From: JAJRPT01 sp965661945
GTDB taxonomy: Bacteria; Bacteroidota; Ignavibacteria; Kapaibacteriales; UBA2268
DNA length: 64,000 nucleotides
Direction: 5' to 3'
Assembly: GCA_965661945.1 (NCBI GenBank)
Contig: CBFIFP010000001.1
Location: 1 to 64,000 of the forward strand
This document shows positions 44,673-53,480 of this stretch, piece after piece. The position numbers and the translations under genes were made by a program. The notes under the pieces were generated by a model, which made no database searches, was not told the DNA's origin, and saw nothing but the letters and a program-made list of their open reading frames with translations. Positions within the stretch are counted from its first letter, which is position 1; each line of letters begins with the position of its first letter.

Positions 44673-45517
44673 TGAAAAAATATTTTAATATCTTAATCCT
44701 TTTGCTCTTTATTTCATGTGTAGATAATAACGAAATGGATTTCGAGGAAGAATACATCTTAGAAGCATTTATAATAGTTAATGAGCCAATAAACAATATA
44801 AGGTTCATGCGAACTATTTCTATTTTAGATACCTTCTCTTTAGAAAAAGCAATGATACAAGATGCAGAGATTTTCTTGAGTTCTGCAGACGGAGACACAA
44901 TCAAACTAGAACTAAGTAATAATATCAGAGAAGGATACAAAGCAGTTAACCAATCATATTTAGTCAAAGAAAACACAGAATATGAAATAAACGTTATTTA
45001 TAAAGCTGACACAATTAAGGGAACTTCAGTAACTCCAAAAACATTCAACTGGATAGATAAAGGTCCAAATGTAATTCAATATCCCATTGATTCTATTGGT
45101 TTAAGCGAACAAGTTAAAGTTAAATGGGAAAACCCAGGTGGATTTAATTTTTATCATATTACAATAAGATGTATAGATACTCTAAACTATGGGATATACT
45201 TAAACCCACCAACAGCAGAAAAAAATAGACGAATCTCTCTGTGGCAAGACCAAGACTTTTTCTTCAGAAACACAACCAATCACGGATTAGTTCCGTTAAA
45301 TGAGGGCTCAATTATTTGGACTACATTCAAGTGGTACGGACTACAAGAAGTATCAATATACAATCCAGATTTTAATTGGTTTAGATGGTTAGGACAATAC
45401 TTCCAAACAGAATATAACGATATATTATCAAGCGTTGAAGGAAAAAATGCAAGAGGAGTATTTGGCTCAGCATCAGTAATCAGGGATACAACCCTGCTGT
45501 TAAAAAATCAGGAATAA
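44672..45517 (+). CDS. DUF4249-like surface lipoprotein, partner of the TonB receptor
   Basis: ATG 44672 shares one base with the receptor stop; the frame from 44654 is an artefact extension. The 281-residue protein has a lipoprotein signal (ILILLLFISC, lipidated Cys at about 16). The sequence EYILEAFIIVNEPINNIRFMRT, the IQDAEIFLSSADGD segment and YEINVIYKADTIKGTSVTP fit DUF4249, an all-beta family regularly encoded beside TonB-dependent receptors in Bacteroidetes. It probably sits on the outer membrane and helps capture the receptor's ligand. The C-terminus seems normal; convergent with the metalloprotease gene, one base apart. Confidence 0.78.
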   Translation: MKKYFNILILLLFISCVDNNEMDFEEEYILEAFIIVNEPINNIRFMRTISILDTFSLEKAMIQDAEIFLSSADGDTIKLELSNNIREGYKAVNQSYLVKENTEYEINVIYKADTIKGTSVTPKTFNWIDKGPNVIQYPIDSIGLSEQVKVKWENPGGFNFYHITIRCIDTLNYGIYLNPPTAEKNRRISLWQDQDFFFRNTTNHGLVPLNEGSIIWTTFKWYGLQEVSIYNPDFNWFRWLGQYFQTEYNDILSSVEGKNARGVFGSASVIRDTTLLLKNQE

Positions 45518-45518
45518 C

Positions 45519-46076
45519 TCAAAAAAGCATATCAAAAAAACTTTTTTGTTCTTTCTCCATATAAGCAGAAAAAATATCACTGCTCCTATTTTCACTACTA
45601 CCACCATTGATAATAGATTTGCGTTCATCCATTTGTTTTTGAGTAAGTTCAACTCTCGCTTTGGCTTGTATTTTAGCTGCATTTGAAGCAACACTTCTAT
45701 CCTGAGAAGAAGGCTCTGCTGGTGCTAATGCTGCAGCCTGAACTTGCTGCATCTTTCTAATAGTTGCCTCTGGGTCATCAGGCACTGGTGAAGTATCAAT
45801 CTGAACCTCACCTCCAATAGCATACTGGTTCCCATCCGGTCCACGCTGATATTGATAAGTCGGACCAGAAACAACAATACCGGCGCCAGCACTTAGGTGA
45901 GATTGCTCGTGTTGTTTTACCTCTCTATCTCGCTTTTGAAGCTCTTCAACCTGTTTTTGTTCCTCATCAGACAATTCATTATTAGCTTTTTTACTATTAT
46001 CGCCACCGATTTTATTCTTAGCAGGGGTTGTTCTTTCAAAATTGAAATTAAAACTATTTGAAACTTGGGTAATCAT
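45519..46076 (-). CDS. SprA-related putative metalloprotease (CJM1_0395 family)
   Basis: The 185-residue protein has an HExxH zinc motif (HEQSH, residues 56-60) in the family context KRDREVKQHEQSHLSAGAG, followed by GPTYQYQRGPDGNQYAIGGE, VQIDTSPVPDDPEATIRKM and AALAPAEPSSQDRSVA. These blocks define the SprA-related (PF12118-type) family, better known from Proteobacteria. There is no signal peptide; the N-terminus is asparagine-rich and disordered and the C-terminus is charged. Role unknown. Codon use includes more G/C than its neighbours, so transfer is possible. Confidence 0.8.
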   Translation of the reverse strand: MITQVSNSFNFNFERTTPAKNKIGGDNSKKANNELSDEEQKQVEELQKRDREVKQHEQSHLSAGAGIVVSGPTYQYQRGPDGNQYAIGGEVQIDTSPVPDDPEATIRKMQQVQAAALAPAEPSSQDRSVASNAAKIQAKARVELTQKQMDERKSIINGGSSENRSSDIFSAYMEKEQKSFFDMLF

Positions 46077-46554
46077 AGATTGTAAAATCGAATAAAAAAT
46101 AATTTTATTTTAAATTTCATAAAAATTCAGAAAAAATACTTAGATTTGTTAGTTAGTTTTGTGGAAAAAAAAATAAATAATCAATAACGACATAGAATGG
46201 TATATCTTTAGTTCAGTAACTTGGCAAGAAGCGTTACGATATCAAAGACCATCTGGGGAATGTAAAACCATGATTCTTAACTAAATTCTTGCACACAATA
46301 TTAATCATATTTTATAATAGTATGTAATAAAAGCAGTTAATAAAATATAAAAAATATAAAACACTAAAAATTGCAAAAACAGAGTAATTAACACCAATAA
46401 ATTAGTTTTTTTAAAATAAAATATAAACACCACAAAAAAGAAAAAACTAAAACCAAACAAATGTTAAATTATAACAAAATCATTCTTTTTTGAAGAAATT
46501 AACTAAAACTAAATATATATTCCGTAAATTTGTAAAATTTTTTTTAGTAATTTT
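46077..46554. other. 478-base intergenic region with a possible structured RNA
   Basis: Mostly very AT-rich. A less AT-rich island at about 46185-46290 has three nested 5-bp pairings: ATGGT (46197-46201) with ACCAT (46248-46252), ATATC (46202-46206) with GATAT (about 46237-46241), and GTAAC with GTTAC inside. A TAGTTTTG -7-like element lies upstream at 46154-46161. The same island is also an open frame of 35 codons (46177-46284) that ends in TWQEALRYQRPSGECKTMIL, which may instead be a gene remnant. I cannot decide between the two. Confidence 0.35.
46525..46532 (+). promoter_or_regulatory. Candidate -7 element (TAAATTTG) for typA
   Basis: TAAATTTG preceded by CCG, the same context as other promoters here, ending 22 bases before the typA ATG. 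No TTG at the -33 distance. Confidence 0.5.
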
Positions 46555-48363
46555 ATGATGATGAGAAAAGACAATTTTAGAAATATAGCAATTATTGCTC
46601 ACGTTGACCATGGGAAAACAACCTTAGTTGACGCAATGCTGCAACAATCTGGTACCTACAGAGAAAATCAGCAAGTAGTTGAAAGAGTTATGGACTCTAT
46701 GGATTTAGAAAAAGAAAGAGGAATAACAATCTCTGCTAAAAACACAGCTGTTATTTACGAAGGTATAAAAATCAATATAATGGATACACCAGGTCACGCA
46801 GACTTTGGAGGAGAAGTTGAGCGTTCATTATCCATTGTAGATGGTGCAATCCTATTAGTAGATGCTTCAGAGGGACCACTTCCTCAAACAAGATTTGTAG
46901 TTAAAAAAGCACTTGCAAAAAAATTACCTATCATTCTAGTTATTAACAAAATAGATAGAAGCGATGCTCGTATAGATGCAGTAATCAACGAAGTTTATGA
47001 CCTATTTATAGATTTAGACGCAGATGAAAAACAAATCGAATTTCCAATTTTATACACAATTGGTAAAGATGGAATAGCAAAACTATCATTAGAAGATAAA
47101 AGTGAAACTTTAAAACCACTATTTGATACAATTATTAACTATATTCCTGGTCCAATTGGTGATAATAATAAAGAATTACAATTCCTTTCAGCATCACTAG
47201 ATTACGACCACTATGTAGGTCAAATATCAATCGGAAGAGTAATCAATGGTAAAATTGAATTAAACAAACAATATGCACTAGCAAGAGAACACGAAACATC
47301 AAGAAACATAAAACTATCTGCAATATATTCATTCTCAGGTCTTGGCAGACAGCAAGTCCAATCAGTAGAAGCAGGCGATATTGTAGCAATTGCAGGGATA
47401 GACGATATTAAAATTGGTGATACCCTAACAGACAATGATAACCCTCAACCATTAGAGAGAATAACAGTAGATGAACCAACTGTTTCAATGATATTTTACG
47501 TAAATAGTTCTCCATTTGCTGGTACTGAAGGTAAATTCCTAACATCAAGACACATAAAAGCAAGACTTGACAAAGAGACAAGAATAAACGTATCACTCAG
47601 AGTTAGAGAAACTGAACGTCCAGATGCATTCGATGTAGCAGGAAGGGGAGAGTTACAATTAGGAGTACTAATTGAAACAATGCGTAGAGAAGGTTACGAG
47701 CTAATGGTTTCAAAACCACGAGTAATAACAAAAGAAGAAGATGGTGTAACAAAAGAACCAGTTGAAAGAGTTTTTATTGATGTTCCAGATGAAAATACAG
47801 GAATCGTTACAGAAAAATTACAAATCAGAAAAGGTCAATTAATTAATATGATGACCCATGGACACGGTAGAACGGACATGGAGTTTTTAATACCTTCTCG
47901 TGGATTGATTGGTTATAGAAGTCAGTTTATGACAGACACAAAAGGTGCCGGAATACTGAATACATTATTTGAGGGATGGCAGTCATGGGCAGGACCTATA
48001 CCACAAAGAACTCAAGGAGCAATAGTTTCCGACAGAGCTGGAAAGATAACTCCTTATGCTGCAACTGGAATGGTAGATAGAGGTGAACTTTTCCACCCTC
48101 CAGGAACCAAAGTTTACATGGGAATGATAGTTGGTGAAAGAAACAAGCAAGGTGATTTGAATATAAATATTGTTCGTGAAAAACAATTAACAAATATGAG
48201 AGCGGCATCAGCAGACAATACTGTACCTTTAAGACCACCAAAATTATTATCATTAGATGCTTGTATCGAATACATTGCAGAAGATGAATTAGTTGAGATA
48301 ACTCCTGAAAATATTAGAATGAGAAAATTTGAGTTAGACCCTAATAGAAGAAAACATTCATAA
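46555..48363 (+). CDS. typA: Translational GTPase TypA/BipA
   Basis: An EF-G-like GTPase that binds the 70S ribosome and aids 50S assembly and stress adaptation. GTPase motifs are G1 AHVDHGKTTL, G2 ERGITI, G3 DTPGHADFGGEVER and G4 NKIDR. Domains II, III and the TypA-specific C-terminal domain (GRTDMEFLIPSRGLIGYR, QFMTDTKGAGILN) follow. 602 residues is standard. Three consecutive ATG codons (46555, 46558, 46561) precede RKDNFRNIAII; the third may be used equally well. It is monocistronic. Confidence 0.97.
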   Translation: MMMRKDNFRNIAIIAHVDHGKTTLVDAMLQQSGTYRENQQVVERVMDSMDLEKERGITISAKNTAVIYEGIKINIMDTPGHADFGGEVERSLSIVDGAILLVDASEGPLPQTRFVVKKALAKKLPIILVINKIDRSDARIDAVINEVYDLFIDLDADEKQIEFPILYTIGKDGIAKLSLEDKSETLKPLFDTIINYIPGPIGDNNKELQFLSASLDYDHYVGQISIGRVINGKIELNKQYALAREHETSRNIKLSAIYSFSGLGRQQVQSVEAGDIVAIAGIDDIKIGDTLTDNDNPQPLERITVDEPTVSMIFYVNSSPFAGTEGKFLTSRHIKARLDKETRINVSLRVRETERPDAFDVAGRGELQLGVLIETMRREGYELMVSKPRVITKEEDGVTKEPVERVFIDVPDENTGIVTEKLQIRKGQLINMMTHGHGRTDMEFLIPSRGLIGYRSQFMTDTKGAGILNTLFEGWQSWAGPIPQRTQGAIVSDRAGKITPYAATGMVDRGELFHPPGTKVYMGMIVGERNKQGDLNINIVREKQLTNMRAASADNTVPLRPPKLLSLDACIEYIAEDELVEITPENIRMRKFELDPNRRKHS

Positions 48364-48389
48364 AAAAAAGGAGGCAATCGCCTCCTTTT
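48362..48389. terminator. Bidirectional terminator between typA and the sulfur operon
   Basis: AGGAGGC (48369-48375) and GCCTCCT (48380-48386) with an AATC loop, A run on one side and T run on the other, so it can end both the typA message and the converging minus-strand operon. Confidence 0.85.
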
Positions 48390-48427
48390 CTATTTTACTA
48401 AATACCTTAAAAATAAGTAATTTTTGT

Positions 48428-49813
48428 TTAAGCCACTAATTCTTTATTATTTACAGAATCATAAATGTTTTGAAAATCATCATAAATCACAACTGTATTT
48501 TTAATTCCATATCTTTTAAGAATAGAGGAAGCAATTGTACCTCTGTAACCACCCAAGCAATGAATGTATAAAGTTTCACTATCATTAACTTTGTGATATT
48601 CTTTATGAATAAAATCTAAAGGTACATTTATAGCTTTACGGATATTACCAATTTTAAATTCACTTTCTTTTCTTACATCAACTAAGTTCACATTCTCAGA
48701 ATAAACTTTTGCAAACTCTTCAGCTGAGATTTGCTTTTGAGATTCAGTTGTCCCACCTTGTCTTTCCCATTCATTTATTCCTCCTTTTACAAAGCCGATA
48801 ATATTATCATACCCAACCCTTGCTAATCGAGTAATTGACTCTTCAAGTCTTTCAGGATTTGATAAAATAATTATCCTTGAGTGAATATTAGTGATCAAAG
48901 TTCCTACCCAAGGAGCAAAATTCCCATCTAAACCTATATGTAGTGAGTTCTCGATATGTTTTTTAGCATATTCTTCTGGGCTTCTAACGTCTAAGACAAT
49001 TGTATCTTCTGTTTTAAGTTCTTTTTTTATTTCATTGAAAGATAATTCTTTAAAGCCACTAAGTTTTATTTCCTCAAAGTCTTTATAGCCCATCTTATTC
49101 ATTCTTACATTATCAGGAAAATACCCTGGAGGTGGAGTCAAGCCCTCAGTTACTTCTTCAATAAACTGTTCTCTTGAAATATCTTGCAATGCATAATTTG
49201 ATAATTTTTGCAAACCGATTGTTGATTGAGTTTCATCGCTCATTTTTTTACCACAAGCTGAACCAGCTCCATGGCCTGGATAAACCACAACATCATCAGG
49301 CAAAGTCATAATCTTTTTTCTTAAAGAATCATAAAGATATGAAGCCAAATCTTCAATGGTTAAAGTGCCTTTTTGTGCTAAGTCGGGCCTACCAACATCT
49401 CCAATAAACAATGTGTCACCAGTAAAAACACTTTGTTCTTTACCATCTTTATCAATTAATAAATATGAGGTAGATTCTAAAGTATGTCCTGGCGTATGTA
49501 ATACTTTAATTTTTACATCACCTAAATTTAAAATCTCTTCATCTTTTGCAGAATAAAAATCGTAATTAGGTTGAGCATTTGGACCAAAAATAATCTGTGC
49601 ACCAGTTTTTTTTGCTAAATCTAAGTGTCCTGAAACAAAATCTGCATGGAAATGCGTTTCAAAAATATATTTGATTTTTGCATTTCTGCTTTTTGCAAGT
49701 TCCACATATTGATCTGTTTCTCTCAAAGGGTCTATTACTGCTGCTTCTCCATTTGATTCTATATAATATGCTCCTTGAGCAAGACAGTTTGTGTATAATT
49801 GTTCTACTATCAT
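48428..49813 (-). CDS. MBL-fold persulfide-dioxygenase-like protein fused to two rhodanese domains
   Basis: The 461-residue protein starts with a metallo-beta-lactamase domain of the ETHE1/PDO type (THFHADFVSGH at 53-63, HTPGHTLESTSYLL, FTGDTLFIGDVGRPDL, YPGHGAGSACG). Two rhodanese domains follow (about 260-360 and 370-455). The second has a catalytic loop cysteine (YIHCLGGYRG); in the first the corresponding position reads IILSNPER, so it is probably inactive. Such fusions oxidise glutathione or protein persulfide to sulfite and move sulfane sulfur. It is the last gene of the TSUP-rhodanese operon, 16 bases after the single-domain rhodanese. Confidence 0.9.
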   Translation of the reverse strand: MIVEQLYTNCLAQGAYYIESNGEAAVIDPLRETDQYVELAKSRNAKIKYIFETHFHADFVSGHLDLAKKTGAQIIFGPNAQPNYDFYSAKDEEILNLGDVKIKVLHTPGHTLESTSYLLIDKDGKEQSVFTGDTLFIGDVGRPDLAQKGTLTIEDLASYLYDSLRKKIMTLPDDVVVYPGHGAGSACGKKMSDETQSTIGLQKLSNYALQDISREQFIEEVTEGLTPPPGYFPDNVRMNKMGYKDFEEIKLSGFKELSFNEIKKELKTEDTIVLDVRSPEEYAKKHIENSLHIGLDGNFAPWVGTLITNIHSRIIILSNPERLEESITRLARVGYDNIIGFVKGGINEWERQGGTTESQKQISAEEFAKVYSENVNLVDVRKESEFKIGNIRKAINVPLDFIHKEYHKVNDSETLYIHCLGGYRGTIASSILKRYGIKNTVVIYDDFQNIYDSVNNKELVA

Positions 49814-49829
49814 CTTTATTTTCCTTAAA

Positions 49830-50147
49830 TTAATTACTAAATTCTGTTAAATCACCATCCCATCCCATAATACCGTTGCCTAAATTATAGACTGTTTTAA
49901 ATCCATTTCTTAACATTACCGAACAAGCCATAGAAGAGCGATTACCACTTCTACAATAAACAAGATATGTATTGTCTTTGGGTAGTTTACTAACTTCTTT
50001 CAAAAATTCTGGATTCATAATATCAATATTATGCGCTCCAGGTATAATTCCTTCACAACATTCACCATAAGTCCTTACATCAATTATTGATGTGTTATCA
50101 TTTGATTGAATTTCTTTGAATTCTCTGTTAGAAATATGTTTTACCAT
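49830..50147 (-). CDS. Single-domain rhodanese sulfurtransferase
   Basis: A 105-residue rhodanese with the CH2A motif (SIIDVRTYGECCEGIIPGAHN) and an active loop VYCRSGNRS (Cys65). Two further cysteines (30, 31) stand before the CH2A end. No signal peptide, so cytoplasmic. It likely carries persulfide between the neighbouring MBL/rhodanese fusion and other acceptors. Confidence 0.92.
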   Translation of the reverse strand: MVKHISNREFKEIQSNDNTSIIDVRTYGECCEGIIPGAHNIDIMNPEFLKEVSKLPKDNTYLVYCRSGNRSSMACSVMLRNGFKTVYNLGNGIMGWDGDLTEFSN

Positions 50148-50171
50148 TTTTTATAAATCCCTAAAATATGT

Positions 50172-50963
50172 TTAAAATAAATTTGTTTCTTTTAAAATTA
50201 TTAAAATTGACATTAGCAAAATAAAGTATCCAAAAGATTTTTTTAAATGATTACCAGAAACATAGCTATTGAGTTTATTTCCAATTAAAATACCAATACT
50301 TGATATAGAAATAAATATAACTAGAAACTGATAATCTAATCTAATTCCTGCTATAAAATCTCCTAAAAATCCGAAAAGTGAGTTTATTGCAATAATAAAT
50401 AGCGAAGTTCCTATAGCTTGCTTTGTTTTTAAACCTGTGAAACTAACAAGTGCAGGTACAATTAAAAAACCACCTCCTGCTCCCACTAAACCAGCTAAAA
50501 TTCCAACTATAAATCCTAAAAAAATAATCTTAAATTTTTGAATATCCTTGTTAATTATTTCTTCATCCTTTTTTCCTTTAATCATAGAAAAGGAAGCTAA
50601 GAACATAATAAGGGAAAATAAAAACATAATAAATAAATCTTTAGTTACAACAAAATCATTTAAAACAAAAATATTCTCAGGGAGATTTTGCAATATATAT
50701 GTTCTTGTAAGATAAATTGAAACTATAGAAGGAATCCCAAAATACATTGCTTTATCATAAACAACTAACCCATCTTTTGACTTTTGAAATGCCGCAATTG
50801 CGGCTGCAACACCAACTATTAATAATGAGTAAGATGTAGCAAGTACAGGCGATATATCTGCAATATACACTAAAATAGGAACAGTGAGGATGGAGCCACC
50901 ACCTCCGATTAATCCGAGAGATAAACCTATTAAAATTGCCAAAAAATATGTCAAAATTATCAT
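50172..50963 (-). CDS. TSUP family (TauE/SafE) sulfur-anion transporter
   Basis: A 263-residue membrane protein with eight or so helices and the duplicated TSUP motif: GLSLGLIGGGGSILTVPIL near residue 13 and GILAGLVGAGGGFLIVPALV near 150. The family moves sulfite, sulfoacetate, thiosulfate or similar anions. It leads an operon with two sulfurtransferase proteins, so export of the sulfite made by the persulfide dioxygenase is a reasonable inference. A palindromic site lies about 20-60 bases upstream of ATG 50963. Confidence 0.9.
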   Translation of the reverse strand: MIILTYFLAILIGLSLGLIGGGGSILTVPILVYIADISPVLATSYSLLIVGVAAAIAAFQKSKDGLVVYDKAMYFGIPSIVSIYLTRTYILQNLPENIFVLNDFVVTKDLFIMFLFSLIMFLASFSMIKGKKDEEIINKDIQKFKIIFLGFIVGILAGLVGAGGGFLIVPALVSFTGLKTKQAIGTSLFIIAINSLFGFLGDFIAGIRLDYQFLVIFISISSIGILIGNKLNSYVSGNHLKKSFGYFILLMSILIILKETNLF

Positions 50964-50980
50964 AATTACTTGCTTTTAGA

Positions 50981-51021
50981 ATATAGACGTAGAACTATAT
51001 GAAGATATTGTCATATAGTTC
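50981..51021. promoter_or_regulatory. Palindromic operator upstream of the sulfur operon
   Basis: GAACTATATG (50992-51001) and CATATAGTTC (51012-51021) form a perfect 10-bp inverted repeat with a 10-base spacer. A third half-site ATATAG lies at 50981-50986, giving a second shorter palindrome with CTATAT (50995-51000). The region covers the presumed promoter of the leftward operon. No regulator gene is adjacent. Confidence 0.6.
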
Positions 51022-51124
51022 GATATTTTTTATCAATACATATATTAACAAAATTTATAATTAATTATTTTAAAAATATAGATTATTAAAATAGTACAAA
51101 TATATTGAAATTTAATTAAAAATT

Positions 51125-51147
51125 AAGCCAACACAGATGGTTGGCTT
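51125..51147 (-). terminator. Terminator after the thioesterase gene
   Basis: AAGCCAAC (51125-51132) and GTTGGCTT (51140-51147) with a seven-base loop. A short T run follows on either strand; on the minus strand it closes the thioesterase/DUF1573 transcript. Confidence 0.75.
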
Positions 51148-51163
51148 TTTAAATACATATTTT

Positions 51164-51535
51164 TTACTGAAATTCTTCTATTGTTTTGTTGTGGGGTTTT
51201 GGTCTTCCATTTTGGTCAACATGGACTAAAACTATTTTTTCAATTGTTATAATTACAACCTTGGTATCTTTTACTCTAACTTCACACCTTAATGTAATTG
51301 AGGTATTACCTACTCCTATAACTTCTGCACCTATTTCGATTATATCTCCTTGGAATGCAGGATTTCTGAAGTTAATTTCAGACATATACTTAGTTACAAC
51401 GAAATTGCTACCTAATTGGCACATTGCATAAATTGCTGTTTCTTCATCTATCCATTTTAACATCTGACCACCAAAAAGTGTTTCTGCAGGGTTTAAATCT
51501 GGTGGTGATACTAATTTTCTTGTTTTGAATACCAT
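51164..51535 (-). CDS. Acyl-CoA thioesterase (hotdog fold, YciA/ACOT-like)
   Basis: A 123-residue single hotdog domain. The pattern LVSPPDLNPAETLFGGQMLKWIDE at residues 8-31 carries the N-x-x-x-T-x-F-G-G-x-x-L-x-W-x-D catalytic helix of acyl-CoA thioesterases, and MSEINFRNPAFQGDIIEIGAEV is the second conserved strand. It should hydrolyse acyl-CoA, substrate length unknown. It lies 20 bases after the DUF1573 gene, and an acyl-CoA dehydrogenase is divergent from that pair, suggesting a local acyl-CoA theme. Confidence 0.9.
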   Translation of the reverse strand: MVFKTRKLVSPPDLNPAETLFGGQMLKWIDEETAIYAMCQLGSNFVVTKYMSEINFRNPAFQGDIIEIGAEVIGVGNTSITLRCEVRVKDTKVVIITIEKIVLVHVDQNGRPKPHNKTIEEFQ

Positions 51536-51555
51536 TAAACTTTATCCTTTATTAT

Positions 51556-52233
51556 TTATTCTTCAGCTCTGCACCATGCTGAAATATTGAGTCTAGGAAC
51601 ATCTATGTCATTAGTCATAAATGTTACTGATAAACTGTGAGTACCAACATCTGTTGGAGTGTAGTAAGCGGTAACTTCTTTGCTTGATTTTGCTTTTATT
51701 ACATCTTCAACATTAATTGATAATTTCATTTCATTATGACTTTTTATTATTTTTTTAATTATTATATCGTGGTCTGAATAATTAATTAAAGTAACTTTTG
51801 CTTCAGATTTAACACCTGGTTTAACTGTATTAAATGCAAAAAACTTAGGGTTTTTATCTAAAGTTGTTACAGCATCAGCTTTCAAAACTAATTTAATGTT
51901 TTTATTTACTGGGTCATTAGTCATTATGTTTATATCTTTTTTTACAGGACCTAAATTCCCTTTCAAATCTAATTTAATATCTATAGTTGCAATTTCACCT
52001 GGTTCTAAGATATTTTTATCAAGTGGCGCAGTAGTGCAACCACACTGTGGCTTAACTTCGAATATTCGAAGTGGCTGATTTCCAATATTTTTAATTTTTA
52101 CTAAGGTTTTTAAAGGAGATTCATATATTTTTACTTGACCCCAATCATATTCATTACCACCTAATACTTCAATTCTTGGTTGAGAAAATGCTATTATTCC
52201 CCAAAAAAATATTAACAAAGTAATTATTTTCAT
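51556..52233 (-). CDS. Exported DUF1573 (Ig-like) protein
   Basis: The 225-residue protein has a signal peptide (MKIITLLIFFWGIIAFSQP) and the DUF1573 block: YDWGQVKIYESPLKTLVKIKN, FEVKPQCGCTTAPLDKN (CGC near residue 66) and VMTNDP-like NIMTNDPVNKNIKLVL. A second Ig-like repeat follows (FAFNTVKPGVKSEAKVTLIN, TPTDVGTHSLSVTFMTND). These immunoglobulin-like domains resemble the ASH/HYDIN fold and occur in secreted proteins of Bacteroidetes. No T9SS tail. Function unknown. Confidence 0.82.
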   Translation of the reverse strand: MKIITLLIFFWGIIAFSQPRIEVLGGNEYDWGQVKIYESPLKTLVKIKNIGNQPLRIFEVKPQCGCTTAPLDKNILEPGEIATIDIKLDLKGNLGPVKKDINIMTNDPVNKNIKLVLKADAVTTLDKNPKFFAFNTVKPGVKSEAKVTLINYSDHDIIIKKIIKSHNEMKLSINVEDVIKAKSSKEVTAYYTPTDVGTHSLSVTFMTNDIDVPRLNISAWCRAEE

Positions 52234-52331
52234 AATATTCCTTTAATTTTTTTTCTACTTATTCGTTTCTACTCTTGTAAAAACGAAATTTTTGAAATTT
52301 TGTTATTATTTTTAATAAAAAATGGGAAAAA

Positions 52332-53480
52332 ATGTATTCTTTAAACTTAGATGAAACGCAATTAGAAATCCAAAGAGTAGCTAGACAATTTGCAAATGAT
52401 GTTATTGCTCCAGGTGTGATTGAAAGAGATATTAATGCCGCATATCCTTTAGACATTTTAAAACAACTTGGAGAGCTAGGATTCATGGGTATGACAAACT
52501 CTTCAAAATGGAACGGAGCCGAACTAGATAAGCTTTCTTTTGTGATTGCAATGGAAGAGATAGCAAGAGTTGATGCAACTACAGCTGTTGTTATGTCAGT
52601 TCAGAACTCCCTTGTAAATTGGATTTTTGAAAACTTTGCTTCTGTTTACTTAAAAGATAAATATTTATCAAAATTAACTACTGCTGAATATATAGGTTGT
52701 TATTGTTTATCAGAACCAGAAGCTGGTTCTGATGCTCGTCAGCAACATACATCAGCCGAAAAAAAAGGAAATAAGTGGATTCTAAATGGAACTAAAAATT
52801 GGATTACTTCTGCTCCCCATGCTGATGTATATATAGTTTTTGCTCAAACTAATCCTGAATTAAAGCATAGAGGAATAGCTTGTTTTGCTGTTCCAAAAAA
52901 TGCAGAGGGTTTTTCGGTTGGTATTAAAGAAGATAAAATGGGATTAAGAGCAAGTGATACTTGCTCTATTGGTCTTTCTAATGTTGAAGTTGGGGAAGAA
53001 GATGTAATTGGTGAAATAGGTGAGGGTTTCTATATTGCAATGAAAGGATTAACTGGTGGTAGGATTGGTATTGCTGCTCAAGCAGTTGGAATAGCTCAAG
53101 GTGCTTTCGATTTAGCAGTTAAATACTCAAAAGAAAGAAAAACTATGGGGGTACCTATTTGCGAACATCAAGCAATTCAAATAAAACTTGCACAAATGTC
53201 TATGAAGATTTCTGCGGCAAGAGCACTTACTCACAAAGCCGTTTGGTTGCAAGATAATAATTTAGATTGCAACAGAGAATCATCTGAGGCAAAATTATTT
53301 GCTTCTACTATTGCAAATGAAGTTACTCGTGAAGCGGTTCAAATTCATGGTGGTTATGGATATGTAAGAGAATATCAAGTAGAAAGAATGATGCGTGATG
53401 CTAAAGTTACTGAAATATATGAAGGAACATCAGAGATACAACATATTGTTATTGCAAGAGATGTAATAAAGAATAGTTGA
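52332..53480 (+). CDS. Acyl-CoA dehydrogenase
   Basis: FAD flavoenzyme of the short/medium-chain acyl-CoA dehydrogenase family, 382 residues. The two family signatures are present: CYCLSEPEAGSDARQQHTSA in the middle domain and QIHGGYGYVREYQVERMMRD near residue 340. The catalytic glutamate is in IYEGTSEIQ near residue 363, the position used in short- and medium-chain and butyryl-CoA enzymes. It passes electrons to ETF, whose genes are not nearby. Single gene, ATG 52332 with an A-rich leader and GGGAAAA just upstream. Confidence 0.94.
   Translation: MYSLNLDETQLEIQRVARQFANDVIAPGVIERDINAAYPLDILKQLGELGFMGMTNSSKWNGAELDKLSFVIAMEEIARVDATTAVVMSVQNSLVNWIFENFASVYLKDKYLSKLTTAEYIGCYCLSEPEAGSDARQQHTSAEKKGNKWILNGTKNWITSAPHADVYIVFAQTNPELKHRGIACFAVPKNAEGFSVGIKEDKMGLRASDTCSIGLSNVEVGEEDVIGEIGEGFYIAMKGLTGGRIGIAAQAVGIAQGAFDLAVKYSKERKTMGVPICEHQAIQIKLAQMSMKISAARALTHKAVWLQDNNLDCNRESSEAKLFASTIANEVTREAVQIHGGYGYVREYQVERMMRDAKVTEIYEGTSEIQHIVIARDVIKNS

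Noticed and set aside
44638..44976. 112-codon minus-strand frame across the receptor/DUF4249 junction
   Set aside because: Overlaps two real genes, no ribosome site, low-complexity serine/leucine content typical of shadows.
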